Of a DNA stretch of 64,000 bases, positions 9,756 to 20,324 are shown in pieces. The stretch's first letter is position 1. Each line of letters starts with the position of its first letter. The notes under the pieces were generated by a model, which ran no database searches, had not been told where the DNA came from, and saw only the letters and a program-made list of their open reading frames with translations. Both the position numbers and the translations under genes were made by a program. This DNA is from Trissonchulus latispiculum (Eukaryota > Nematoda > Enoplea > Enoplida > Ironidae): NCBI GenBank assembly GCA_030248195.1, contig JASAND010026191.1, forward strand, positions 1 to 64,000, in the 5' to 3' direction.

Positions 9756-12700
9756 CCGTAAATGCACCGGTAGCCTGTAAGGGGTGGCGTAAATCGGTTT
9801 TGACTCACCCGTATTAATGTGTGCTTTAAAAATTGTACATTTTCCGATGTCAAACGGATGCTGAGAAAAACAAATTTTGTTCACATTCAAGAGTCCCAGA
9901 AATTGCCCAATTTCACTCTCACTCATATTTTCCTTGTCGAAAGAAATTTCGCGCATGGCCTCAGGGAGGTCATTCAATTTGCACGGACGATTAAGTTTAC
10001 AGGTGTTAACGTTGAAATTTTGGCTTCCCTTGATGCCCCGAGCATAATTAGACTTGAATGAGTTTCTGAGACAGACGGTCTCACCATGTTCATTAACAAG
10101 TGGCTTGTATTCGCGCATAATTTGACCTCTCCTAAGTTCATTTTGAGGTGTAACATTACCCAGCGTAGAATTTTCGTAGACAGTCAGCGGCTGGCCTGTT
10201 TTATTTTTCATTAAAACCGGAATTAGTCTTTGTCTCAAATTAACCATAGCAGGCATGACTTGAATAGAAGAGTCATTGCTTTCAAATTTCAATTCAGAAG
10301 GTTCGAAAAATCCATCATATTTTAATTTGTCCATACTTTCAACTAAAGCAGGCACAGTGACTTCAGAGTAAGCAGGGATTGTAACTTTCCTGATTGCTGA
10401 CACCCTATAGGCAGTCTGCGTAACAGGCGTGTGATGAATCAATTTGGCAATCATGGGGGGTCTCTCAGGCTTTGACAATCTTAATTCACCCTGCACAAAA
10501 CTTAAAGTCAAATCCCCTCCATGTTCGTATAGAAAATCAGTTCCAATTAAACAGTCTTCTGCTAAACCTTTTGGTACCAAAAAGGTGTGTTCAACAGTAA
10601 CCCCAGGCGTATCATAAAATTCAACTGGAACTTTGACGGCTCCCCGAAATTTTAAGGCTTGGCCATTAACACCTTCCGCATGTAGTGGTCTATCCATAGG
10701 TAGAATTTTCAGCCTTAAATGTCTTACTAAACTTTCATTCATTAAACTCAAATTTGCGCCGGTATCCAATAAAGTTTGCACGAGTTGCCCATTCAGATTT
10801 ACGTAAATCATAGGTAACGGCCTAGGAGGCAGGGAAACAACTTCCTCCTCCAGTTGACAAGTACAACATTCACGTTTGGTCATGCCTATCTGAAAAGTTC
10901 TGCTCGTTTTCTGTTTAGCTGGTATAGTAAGAGGCAAGGTCACACGGGTGCCATCAAGCGCTGGCCAAGTTATCGTGTGCTGCCCCAGATCTAAGGAAAT
11001 TTCTCCAGGAAAGGTTACCATGAAATCAGATCCTAGGATACAGTTTGTTGTAAGTTTTTCAACCACTAAAAATTTCCAGTTATGAACAGGTAAACGTCTT
11101 TCGGCTCCCCGGAAAAGAATCGGTATTTTAACATACCCCAAAATTTGACATTTTCCACCGTTAGCGGTGCGAAGTGAACCTAAAGTTTCTACAGGCGTAG
11201 TGGTTAAGCCCAGCTTTTCGACCAAACTTTGCGAGACGACAGATACTAACGAGCCAGTGTCAAAAAGCGCATCCACTGGTCTACCTACCAGAAGCAAACT
11301 GATCATTAACGGTATAGTTCGTACCATCAAAACAGAATGTGCATTTACAGTTCTTCCGGAGTTCCTAATGCCTGAGCGAGTCTGTGGTCCTGATCCGTCA
11401 GATTCAGGACTAGTTGGCCTAACATGTCGCTTAAAAGGACTCGTGGCGGCGTCAGCCTGTGTATGGCCAGGTGACCCACTATTATCTTCCTCCGAACCCT
11501 CAAAAGTTACCTGTCGTGAAAAGCGCACGATTCTTTCTCCTTTTCCTTTTGCATTTCCGAAATCTAAGTCAATTAGCGGTGACGGTTGACTTTCCTGACT
11601 ATCATCAGTCATAGGCCGAGAACTCAGGTCCAGGTGGTCATGCCCGTAGTCGGACATAGACGAGGCATAGGAGGTGTCTCGGGACATAGGTTTGTAGTGT
11701 GCCATCACGTGGCAACGGTTGGCCATTGATCTACGATTTCCTTCTGCGAAAGAAGTTTCTAAATTTTCTCGTGGCCGGTACGGCATAGGATCACTCTTAA
11801 CCGATAGGTTTCCCAATTCTAGGGGAGGTTCCTCTTCATCATCGCTAAACAGAGATGCTTGTAACTTTTGGCTTTCTACCGGGGCTGAGATAGTTGGTCG
11901 GTCAGGTCGCGGCGGGGGGCCTCGTCGATTACGTATTCGGGCCCTAAACTTCCTGCCACAGGGTGTAATCCACCAAACTATAAAACACCCTACTAAAACA
12001 ATTACAATCACTATTACCAAACCATGCTTAAGCTCTAAGGGTATTAGCGGTAGATGCACATAATTCTTCACCTGACTTTGGATCAGGTTTTTGGCTTGCT
12101 CGTTTTCATAAGCGGCGGTAGAAAGTTCAGTGAAATGCAACGGGATCCGTCCCAACGGGGCGGGAACAATAATTTCTTGTAAATCCGACATGGTTATGGT
12201 AGTTTTTGCAACACCTAAGGTGCTGGTTAAAATCGTATTCCCTATGATTAAATGTAGATAGCGTCCGTGCTCAAACCAAAGTGTTCCAGTTGCAGGGACT
12301 GGTACTCTCTCACCTTCTGCGACGTGATTCAGCGAGGGAGAGCGAGCGACAATGACCTCAGTATAGTTTGTCCTAATTAAGACTCCTGCCGGTGTAGTGC
12401 GGTAAATAGTAGAATTATCTAAAACTTTGACTTGAATATATTCTCGGCAGTGTTCAAACTCTTTCCCCATATGTTCAATAGGACGACTAATTAAGATTTG
12501 TAGACATTTTGCTTTTAAGCTAGTTACAATCGCATTAGGCGGGCAAAACCATAATCCAGGCGCGGTTTTACACTCTGAAACATCAATTTCGCGAACTTCA
12601 CCCGTGTCTAGTCGCTGCGCATACTCAGGTAAAGGCGCCAAAGCTGTAATTCCATTTTCTCGAGAGTTGTAACCAACGTTATGAATGGCGTAAAGAGGAC

Positions 12701-15590
12701 GCACCTCCTGTTCCAGGGGAACGGGAATTTCCAGCATGAATCCGAAACGTAGAGTACTGAAATCAATTTTGATCGGGTAAACTTTTCCAAACTGGTAAAT
12801 CAAACTTGGCTCCTGGCTGAGCAAGGAATTCCGTAATGACGGATGAGTTCGGATAATTCCTTTCAAAGTTTGCAAATTTATCAAATTCGGGTTAATTTCT
12901 GAATGCAATCCAGCTCTCATAACAGAATTTAAACCATCTCTCAAAGAAGAAGTGAAAATATGCGCTAAAAGTTGCATGTAAATTTGTCGCATATAAGAGA
13001 AGTTCGAACACCTGGCCCGGATAATTAAAGTTGTCAAGTCCTGTACGGTGTGGTGTAAAAAGGCATAAACTTGCTCGTTCGCATGGACTATACGTTTGAT
13101 GGAGTCAGTAATTTTGAGCTGGTCCTCTCGCAAAACATTGAATCCGTGTTCAACAGCAGAAACCCGATTATCTAACTGCCCCATATGATAAGTGTTAGCC
13201 AAACTATTCGCTAAACCTCCTAATCCCAGGGCCCCAGCCAACAGGAACTCGATAAAACGCTTTGGTCGGCTATGCTGTTGCTCAGGTGTAGGGTATGACG
13301 TACAAACTCCAGGCGTAGATCGACACAAACTAGATAGAAGTTTCGAGTAAAAATGCGTATTCAGTACTCCTGAATATAGTTTTCGATATTCTAATTTAAT
13401 AGCATCCACTTCGCGCTCTAGGTAATCAAACTGCGGGCAACTTTGATTAATCATACGGACGCAGTATTGGTCAGTCTTCGTTTTTCCAGTAGTTAAATCG
13501 ATACAGTCCTCCTCATTAGCCCATTCGGGGGGCTTCCATTGAGGGGACATTGGCGGCACCGCCAGCTGTACTATCAGAGCTAGATACTCCGTTTTCTGCG
13601 ATATGACCCCTATCCCAGCGGGACTCAAAACTGCTCCCCAGCGGGGTAAGACCAGCGTTCCAATTTTGGCTATTTCATCCGCTAAAAATCGCGAGGAATC
13701 TGTGTCCGCCTGCGTCTGTGCATTGGCTTTCGACACTAGAAATGCTAGCAAAACCCAAGCAGCGGGTACAGCGGCCTTTCCCAAGCTACGAACCAGTACA
13801 GTCATGACCCATAGCAGGCACACGACTACCGAGGAAAGTTGGCCTCGGCGAGGCTTATTTTCCTCACTACCCTGAACCTCTACGTTATTCTCAGCTGGTT
13901 CAAGGCTGCACTGAACTGCAACTGTATTGGTATCCACAATGGGCTCATGAACTTTGCGGACCCGCCTGGCACTAGGCATACGGGTAGAATTGCGAGAGAG
14001 AGGCACAAATAGTTCCTCCTCAGTTGAGGTAAATGAGCTAGAACTGGGTGGCCTAACTACAGGCCGTTCGTAAGGCACATACGACTCCGGTGCTCGACAA
14101 GTACAGATCAAAGGCTGTCGGCACATCAAAACTTTATGTTGGAAGTGCGGTGAGACCAGACAACGCTTAGCATGCATCAAACAATTTCGAGAAACATTTC
14201 GTGCAGAGTGAACCGAATATTGCCCGGACGAGTCAGACCTAGGATCTCCTCTGCGGCGGGGAGAGTAATATCGCTCACCCTCATAGCGATCATTCTGATC
14301 ATCACTATGGGCTGAACCAGAGGCACTAGAATAACGCCCAGATTGATATCCGCCCTCACGGCGTCGATCTCCTTCCTGTGTCTTAGAGCAAGACACCGCA
14401 AACTTAGGCCCATATTCCCTCTTCATTTCCGGGGGAAAATCTCGACCCCGATCCCTGCGATCATAATTTTGATTTCCATAGTACTGTTCCCTTCTGGGAC
14501 CACGATCATCTCGGCGATCGCCCTGGTAATTCCTATTACTTTGTTGGTAACGGTCTTGTCGACCATTCTGGTCAAAATTTCCTTCTCGTCGGCCTTGGTA
14601 GTTCTGATTACCCCTAAAATTCCTATTTACGTCCAGCCTTCTTTGAAAATTTCTGTCCGAACCCTGATTATTGGGCCGGTAAGCGCCTCCACCAGGTTGG
14701 CGACATTCCCTGCGAACATGTCCTGGTCTGTTACAATTGAAACAGGTGGTGCCTGGAGGCAGGTCACGCCCTTTCCCGTTTCTGCCAGAATTTCCGCTCT
14801 GTTTAGAGTCAATTTCAAATTTCTCAAACTTTGCCTTCAGTTCTTTAACAGCTTTCTCGGCTTCTGCAATGGCTGCAGGCGTGTCCTGGCTACTTCGGAA
14901 GTTTGGTTCGATAAAAGATGGATAGGCTTCACCGGGATATTCACCCTCGGCCTGCAATGCTTTCTCAACCGCGCGCTCCATTGTCTTGCAGCCTGGAGGC
15001 ACACGAGCTTTCAAATCACTTCTTAGTCCGAATAAAAATAGGCGTAACTTTAGCACCTCAATCTGACTTTCTGAAAAACCATCTTTTTCTGTGAAGCTCA
15101 GTCGCGCATACCTATTGAGCCTCATAAGGTAGTCCATCACTGGCTCTCCCTTCTCTTGTTTCACTTGAAACATAAGAGATGACGCATGCAGCGCCGTGTG
15201 GGGAGGAATCATAACTTTCTTAGCGGCTTCGACCATTTCAGCCCATGTTCCGCGACAAGCTTTCGGTACTGACCGGAATTGTTCTAATGCCCTACCTTCG
15301 AGCGAACTTGAAAAGGTTAAAATTTTCTGCCCTTCTTCAAAGTCCATGACCTGGCAAAAACGGTCATATTTTTCGAGATGCTCCTCGAAGGACTCTGAGG
15401 GTAACCCATGGTAAGTGGGAACTGAACTGTAAGCGGTGGCAACTCCTTGTGCCCTAATAGCTGAATTGAAATCAGAAAGTGTGTCAGTCAATTTCTGTAA
15501 AACTTGAGTCTCAACGCTAGGGGAATGGTTCTGATTTCCCCGGGGCCCTGGCTGCGCAGGCGGCCCAAGCTCAGCTGTCTCATTCGGCAT
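9753..15590 (-). CDS. gag-env-pro: Gag-Env-protease-protease polyprotein
   Basis: One 1945-codon frame with an ATG at 15590. Residues about 55-220 resemble a retrotransposon Gag capsid region. A CCHC zinc knuckle lies at 283-296 (CFNCNRPGHVRREC), followed by an Arg/Gly/Asn-rich RNA-binding tail. About residues 585-625 hold hydrophobic segments ending in a signal-peptide-like A-x-A site, then an Env ectodomain, a furin-type RPKR site (775-778), a hydrophobic fusion-peptide-like stretch and a transmembrane helix (about 1189-1207). After a cytoplasmic, acidic linker come two retropepsin domains, with DTGS at 1444-1447 and DTGA at 1609-1612, each followed by a hydrophobic-Gly motif (ILGSDF and LIGTDF). 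The frame ends in a TAA inside the RT N-terminus. Gag, Env and Pro in one frame, in that order, is highly atypical; Env is presumably expressed from a spliced mRNA or released by signal peptidase. No frameshift is seen within it. Confidence 0.85.
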   Translation of the reverse strand: MPNETAELGPPAQPGPRGNQNHSPSVETQVLQKLTDTLSDFNSAIRAQGVATAYSSVPTYHGLPSESFEEHLEKYDRFCQVMDFEEGQKILTFSSSLEGRALEQFRSVPKACRGTWAEMVEAAKKVMIPPHTALHASSLMFQVKQEKGEPVMDYLMRLNRYARLSFTEKDGFSESQIEVLKLRLFLFGLRSDLKARVPPGCKTMERAVEKALQAEGEYPGEAYPSFIEPNFRSSQDTPAAIAEAEKAVKELKAKFEKFEIDSKQSGNSGRNGKGRDLPPGTTCFNCNRPGHVRRECRQPGGGAYRPNNQGSDRNFQRRLDVNRNFRGNQNYQGRREGNFDQNGRQDRYQQSNRNYQGDRRDDRGPRREQYYGNQNYDRRDRGRDFPPEMKREYGPKFAVSCSKTQEGDRRREGGYQSGRYSSASGSAHSDDQNDRYEGERYYSPRRRGDPRSDSSGQYSVHSARNVSRNCLMHAKRCLVSPHFQHKVLMCRQPLICTCRAPESYVPYERPVVRPPSSSSFTSTEEELFVPLSRNSTRMPSARRVRKVHEPIVDTNTVAVQCSLEPAENNVEVQGSEENKPRRGQLSSVVVCLLWVMTVLVRSLGKAAVPAAWVLLAFLVSKANAQTQADTDSSRFLADEIAKIGTLVLPRWGAVLSPAGIGVISQKTEYLALIVQLAVPPMSPQWKPPEWANEEDCIDLTTGKTKTDQYCVRMINQSCPQFDYLEREVDAIKLEYRKLYSGVLNTHFYSKLLSSLCRSTPGVCTSYPTPEQQHSRPKRFIEFLLAGALGLGGLANSLANTYHMGQLDNRVSAVEHGFNVLREDQLKITDSIKRIVHANEQVYAFLHHTVQDLTTLIIRARCSNFSYMRQIYMQLLAHIFTSSLRDGLNSVMRAGLHSEINPNLINLQTLKGIIRTHPSLRNSLLSQEPSLIYQFGKVYPIKIDFSTLRFGFMLEIPVPLEQEVRPLYAIHNVGYNSRENGITALAPLPEYAQRLDTGEVREIDVSECKTAPGLWFCPPNAIVTSLKAKCLQILISRPIEHMGKEFEHCREYIQVKVLDNSTIYRTTPAGVLIRTNYTEVIVARSPSLNHVAEGERVPVPATGTLWFEHGRYLHLIIGNTILTSTLGVAKTTITMSDLQEIIVPAPLGRIPLHFTELSTAAYENEQAKNLIQSQVKNYVHLPLIPLELKHGLVIVIVIVLVGCFIVWWITPCGRKFRARIRNRRGPPPRPDRPTISAPVESQKLQASLFSDDEEEPPLELGNLSVKSDPMPYRPRENLETSFAEGNRRSMANRCHVMAHYKPMSRDTSYASSMSDYGHDHLDLSSRPMTDDSQESQPSPLIDLDFGNAKGKGERIVRFSRQVTFEGSEEDNSGSPGHTQADAATSPFKRHVRPTSPESDGSGPQTRSGIRNSGRTVNAHSVLMVRTIPLMISLLLVGRPVDALFDTGSLVSVVSQSLVEKLGLTTTPVETLGSLRTANGGKCQILGYVKIPILFRGAERRLPVHNWKFLVVEKLTTNCILGSDFMVTFPGEISLDLGQHTITWPALDGTRVTLPLTIPAKQKTSRTFQIGMTKRECCTCQLEEEVVSLPPRPLPMIYVNLNGQLVQTLLDTGANLSLMNESLVRHLRLKILPMDRPLHAEGVNGQALKFRGAVKVPVEFYDTPGVTVEHTFLVPKGLAEDCLIGTDFLYEHGGDLTLSFVQGELRLSKPERPPMIAKLIHHTPVTQTAYRVSAIRKVTIPAYSEVTVPALVESMDKLKYDGFFEPSELKFESNDSSIQVMPAMVNLRQRLIPVLMKNKTGQPLTVYENSTLGNVTPQNELRRGQIMREYKPLVNEHGETVCLRNSFKSNYARGIKGSQNFNVNTCKLNRPCKLNDLPEAMREISFDKENMSESEIGQFLGLLNVNKICFSQHPFDIGKCTIFKAHINTGESKPIYATPYRLPVHLR
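10506..10808 (-). other. Second retropepsin domain (PR2)
   Basis: Residues about 1595-1695 of the polyprotein. LLDTGANLSLM is the active-site strand and DCLIGTDFL the second conserved motif. Sequence and spacing differ from PR1, so it is a diverged tandem duplicate and not an assembly repeat. Retroviral proteases work as homodimers; a linked pair could form an intramolecular dimer, which is inference. Confidence 0.85.
11001..11291 (-). other. First retropepsin domain (PR1)
   Basis: Residues about 1434-1530 of the polyprotein. The active-site motif LFDTGSLVSVVS is followed about 70 residues later by NCILGSDFM, the flap-side hydrophobic-Gly motif of retroviral-type aspartic proteases. It is immediately preceded by a hydrophobic strand (about residues 1427-1436). 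It is separated from PR2 by a short Cys-containing linker. Confidence 0.85.
11901..13838 (-). other. env: Env-like region embedded between gag and pro
   Basis: Residues about 585-1230 of the polyprotein have the anatomy of a class-I-like retroviral envelope: hydrophobic leader with an Ala-x-Ala cleavage site near residue 624, Cys-containing surface subunit, RPKR furin site, immediately hydrophobic FIEFLLAGALGLGGLAN, a helical segment with heptad-like spacing, scattered Cys and N-glycosylation sequons (for example NQS, NFS, NST, NYT), a single transmembrane helix and a basic juxtamembrane tail. This general layout is shared with errantivirus and baculovirus F-type proteins, but I cannot assign the family from the sequence alone. 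Its place inside the gag-pro frame, and not 3' of pol, is the oddity. Confidence 0.8.
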
Positions 15591-17430
15591 CTTATCCCGA
15601 AGTTTGCCTCAACAAAAATAAACCGATATCAAAAAAAAAATAAACTCGAAAATTAAAAAAGTGTTGTGCTTCTTCAAAAACTACTGATAACTTCAATTAG
15701 TAAAGTGCAATATCTCAAAACGGAAATAGGGTCAAAAGAAAGGTCCAATCTAAGAATTTGGAAGTTTAATAGCTAACCGTACGTATAATGGAAATTATTA
15801 AAGTTTAAGGCCTACGTAATGTATAATTAGCGTACAAATTAATGGAAGTTAATGACAATTTATGACGATACAATCATACAATAGTTTTGTAAACCAGGGG
15901 GAGTCTTTTAAGAAATTGTAATGGTCGTGAGTTTTCGTTTTCGAGGAAAAGGATTAGTTAACAATTCAAACATTAAAGACAGATTTGAAATGTTTTCAAA
16001 TGCAGAGCTCTATTTGAAGAATTAACACCCGATTTTTCCTCACCGGGGGCTCCACATGTAATAAAATAGGCTTTTGCTGAGGGTTAATTTAGTCAAGGTA
16101 ATCCTTTTAACGGCACTGGTTCTAAGCTCTTTTGACGTTCCAGGGGATTTAGCCTCCAACCCACAGAATAGCCCTAGTTATTACAATCACAATTGCCTAT
16201 GTTATCTAGGGTTAGATTATCATCACTCTTTGAAGGGGGCTTCTACACTCTAAGCCTCTTCGTCAGGTTTCAAGACTGTTCACTATGTTATGTTCCAAAC
16301 GTAAATTCAAGTCAGATTTCAGCTTATTGCTCTGTACGGTCCGATAGCGCCAGTAGGTACGCGCTCACGAGATTACTAAACTACGCTAGTCCAAGACGAT
16401 TATTCCCTAAGAGAAACAAGACTTTAGAGTTTGGTTCTATTAAGTTCAAATAGGTACGTCCACAGACAATTAGACAAATTAAGGAAATGTTCGCAATATA
16501 AACAAAAAACAGGTCAGACCAAACAGTTACTACCACAAGTTCAATATGTCACAACCTTACAACACAAGATAAGCGAAACAGGGTACGAACCACAAGATCA
16601 TCAAGAAGCTATGAAACTTTTTTATCAATAGTTAAAAAGACTTAAAACTTTTGTGTCGATGGAATCAAGTTACTAGAATATTTCCACAGGCGGTTTTCAG
16701 ACACACTTTGAGATCGTCAACTTACACTCTGGATAGGCCACTCCAAAAGAAGCACTGGACGGGAGAATCAGAATTAAGCGTAAATAGGATTAAACACGGT
16801 TCAGGTTAAAAGTAGATGGATGGGGCTTGCAAAAAATTAGCTGCTCTGGATTACCAACCAGATAGAGACTCTAAACACCAAGGCTCAATAGGCCAATCTG
16901 AACTTCCAAATATACCGAAAAGAAAAAACCGTACAACACTGCTTTCCGCAGACTTGAAGACACAACTTGTCAGCACCGAGTCCACCCCAAGACTGACTTG
17001 GGTGAAAAACAAGAACCTTGCTGAGTCAGTCACCCCAGCAGATTACTCTTTGTCCTGACTGAAACTGTCAGTCAGGATTTGCGGTGAGCGTTGGAAGTCC
17101 TTTTAGAGAGTGGCCATAATTTTTGATTAGAAAGGGGAAAAATTTCTTATCGTTCCTAAATTGGTTTCTAAGAGGCTTACCTGGGGACCAAAAACTCCCC
17201 AGGTAAGTAGTTTGTCAAATATTTTCGTCTTTACCCCAAAATTAATTGCTAACCGACCCATTAGAAAGGATCAAAGCGAAAATTTGGATCAAAACAGGAA
17301 ATTTCCACAATTATCAGTTATCAAAAGATACAAACAGGGGGGTCACCCCATTAGAGGCAGCAATTATCAGTTATCAAAAGATACAAACAGGGGGGTCACC
17401 CCATTAGAGGCAGCTAAGCATACAGGTAAA
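15591..17430. other. 5' leader and possible inner part of the 5' LTR, with a 53-bp tandem duplication
   Basis: No credible gene. It lies between the 5' LTR sequence matched at 17431-17708 and the gag start codon. The inner edge of the LTR cannot be fixed because the other LTR is cut by the window. A 53-bp unit beginning CAATTATCAGTTATCAAAAG is duplicated exactly at 17308-17360 and 17361-17413; each unit contains the inverted motif GGGGTCACCCC. No primer-binding site is assigned. Confidence 0.55.
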
Positions 17431-17708
17431 AGGTAAAATAAAATACTGTTAGTTTCAAGTTCGGATTCAAGCAAACAAACAGCCAAACAAACGATTAAAC
17501 AAGCAGACAAGCAACCCAGACAACATATTGTTTTCATTTTCACTTTTCATTTCTAACGGACTAAATTCCTATGTCATTTTCACAGATTAGAAGCTCAGAG
17601 ACAGTAGTTCACAGATTAGACGCTCAGAGACAGTAGTACAAAATGTAGGTAGGCCTTAGAACCAAAATATACAGACAAAAACGATCAAAACGCAGCCTAC
17701 CCATCACA
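17431..17708 (-). repeat. 5' LTR (outer portion) of the retrovirus-like element
   Basis: Matches 1-278 at all but one position. It ends at 17708 in CCATCACA, that is TGTGATGG on the minus strand, after which the two copies diverge completely. The near-identity of the LTRs indicates a recent insertion. The true LTR may extend leftwards of 17431. The target-site duplication cannot be checked because the other end lies outside the window. Confidence 0.85.
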
Positions 17709-18710
17709 TAAATTAAAATTTAAAGATAAGCAACATACATCCAGGCTGGCGATCTCACCCGGGTTCCAACTCGACAGCACCAGCCCCTGGAGTCTTAGAT
17801 TTCAGCATTCAGATAATTATAGTTTTTTTTGGAAAATAAGCTTGAATTTTATCTTATCTTAGCTTATCTTAATTTTAATCTGTTGCCGCATGTCCCAATG
17901 GTGGGTGGCCCTGAGCAAAGCTATAAAGTTAAAATTTAACAAACCTTATCTTAAAGGCCTGCCACTCACCGATGCGTGTTGGATCAGATCTTTCATCAAT
18001 TGTCTTCCTATTTGCGATCTTTCTTAAAATAATGCGAAATCAAAGAATATCTAGAAAATGCATATTTGAAATTTGGCTGAGGGTTATTACGGAACGGATA
18101 GTGCGGGCCTATTCGGCCAGAAACCGATGGACCGATTCAGCTCATTCAGATTCAGGCCGATGCGGTCGCCGGCCAGGAAATGCAGATCCCGGCCTACCGG
18201 CTTTTCAGATGGGTGCCAAAAACTATAGTAATCAACAATGTGTTCAGTGTATGTTGTTTATTTGGAAATCTGAAGCTTCTTTTTGAGAAGGACTTAGAAA
18301 CGAAATAACCACTAGAGTTCAAAATTTGAAATTTTGGGATGATGCCGGTCAGATTTTGTAGAGTTATAAAAATTGAACTAGATAGAGCTAGCTAGACTTT
18401 ACATATTTTGAATGAGAATTCGTTCGAAAACTGTTGCTTTTCTATTAAAAGCTTACAAGCCAGCAAAACGCTCAAAACTAGGGGAAATGTACATCTTCAA
18501 AATACAAGTTTCATATTGGTTTTTTCCGCTTGCTTAGTCTGACAAATCGAAAATACCTCAAATTTGTTGAAAGGGCTAAAGTTCTATAATATTGTCCCCA
18601 GATACCGTTTGTATCAAACCAAACTTTGGGCTGCTATCATTTTAAGACCATGCCAGTGCATCAACAGAAACGACATCGATACTTATTTATTCATTTGTTT
18701 GTTGTAATAG
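17709..18710. other. Host-like intergenic or intronic DNA without recognised genes
   Basis: Begins immediately outside the retroelement. Only short unremarkable frames occur; a 104-codon frame at 17972-18286 has no recognisable motifs. It ends in the splice acceptor of the exon at 18711. Confidence 0.4.
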
Positions 18711-19043
18711 AAACTCCGGAAGTGCACACTGTTCATACAGAAAATGGGTTTTCCTACGTCTGGAGTGACTACGAAAGCAGTTGTCGGAAAGCCTGTTTGT
18801 CCATATCCAGTGTCTGCCAGCTGAGCCTTACTCCAACTGACGACGGCAACTTCACTATGTACTGGATGGAACAATTAGCAATCACCGACGGCCATCCTTG
18901 CTCCTATAATGGTCCACATTCCTTAACGTATTATACAAGCTATCAAATAGGTGACTCTTGTGCCTACTTAAACAATAAGACAGAGTCCCCTGCTCCACAT
19001 TGCAACATCGAGGGATACAACATGCGAAATTGGTGTAAATGCA
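18711..19043 (+). CDS. Cys-rich extracellular exon of an unidentified host gene
   Basis: A 333-nt open segment bounded by a good acceptor (T-rich tract ending GTAATAG at 18710) and a donor (GCA|GTAAGG at 19044). It encodes about 110 residues with ten or so Cys, N-glycosylation sequons (NFT, NKT), many aromatic residues and no membrane span, consistent with a secreted or ectodomain module. No family is recognised. The exon ends in phase 1, compatible with the Ser/Thr-rich exon that follows, so the two may belong to one gene. Confidence 0.5.
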
Positions 19044-19292
19044 GTAAGGAAAGCCTCACATTTTATAACAAAGTATATATTTGTTGTTTTCGGCTGCTTG
19101 GGTCACAAATCAGACCTTTGAAGTTTTCACTCATATTATGTCCATCCTTCACTCAGGGATAAAAAAGTTTAACGATGCCGTCGAGGAGTTCAAAATTGGT
19201 ATCCTAGTAGAAATGTAGGAATGACAACATTCATTAAATATTGAAATCACGTCCCTTTTAACATTGTACACCTGCTGCTATTGTCTCAGACG

Positions 19293-19462
<170 letters not shown>

Positions 19463-19841
19463 ACCACATGAGACAAAGCACAATGCACACAGCACTCCGT
19501 GAACCGGGCATAAGTTTAGTAACTATACTATGCATGCTAAAATATAATGCAAATATGTTATCATAGAGGCAATGAAGATACCATTTACTTTCCGGTATCT
19601 TTTTCGCTTTATCGCAAGAGTTTAGCCAGTCTAAGGTTTCGATTAAATTACAATTCCAATTATTTCATACAACGTTTTAGCATCAATAATCAAAACTTGA
19701 CTTAATACACCCAATTTGCCTAACAGAAATGTTAGTTGTTGTTGCGTATTCAGTAAAGGTAAATAATAATACAAAAGTAAATAATAAATAATAAAGTAAA
19801 TAATACAATATCTGAAACTGTACTTCAAATGGCAACCGTAG

Positions 19842-20324
19842 GTGTGCCGGCTACCACTTCCTCACCACCTCTGACAACGACAGGCACATCCTGCGCGGCT
19901 GTTAGCGTCAAATGTAGTACAACCGTAACGTCTTCGACATCGCCAGCTGTAACCACTACAACAGGACCTGCTACCAGCTCAGCAACAACTACCGAACCTA
20001 TTCCCCTAATAACAACCGCCAGCTCAACCTATTTCTCGACAACAGTTGATGTCGAACCCACACCTGTGATCACTGGAGCAGATTCGTCAAGCACTAACAG
20101 TCCCCTTTCGTCACCAACAGAACCAATACCGTCTCTGTCTAGTCAATTAACCATAGCAGAACTATCAACTATCTCCACTCGGTCACAGTCAATCACACCA
20201 ACTACAACCTCAAAAGCAGTTACTGATTCGCAATCTACCGTGGTGTCTTTTATGCCACCAGCTTTGCCACCAATGGATGCAGTGCCACTCCTGCAAACGG
20301 CAGCATTGCATACAATCTCCGCAG
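19842..20324 (+). CDS. Ser/Thr/Pro-rich mucin-like exon of an unidentified host gene
   Basis: A 483-nt open stretch encoding about 160 residues, overwhelmingly Thr, Ser, Pro and Ala (for example TTTTGPATSSATTTEP), typical of an O-glycosylated stalk. It is bounded by a weak acceptor (CCGTAG at 19841) and a clear donor (GCAG|GTAAC at 20325). Both boundaries are phase 1, so the exon is symmetric and phase-compatible with 18711-19043. Probably the stalk of a secreted or membrane protein. The frame happens to run on to 20431. Confidence 0.5.

Noticed and set aside
17972..18286. 104-codon plus-strand ORF
   Set aside because: No motif, no splice or promoter context; probably chance.
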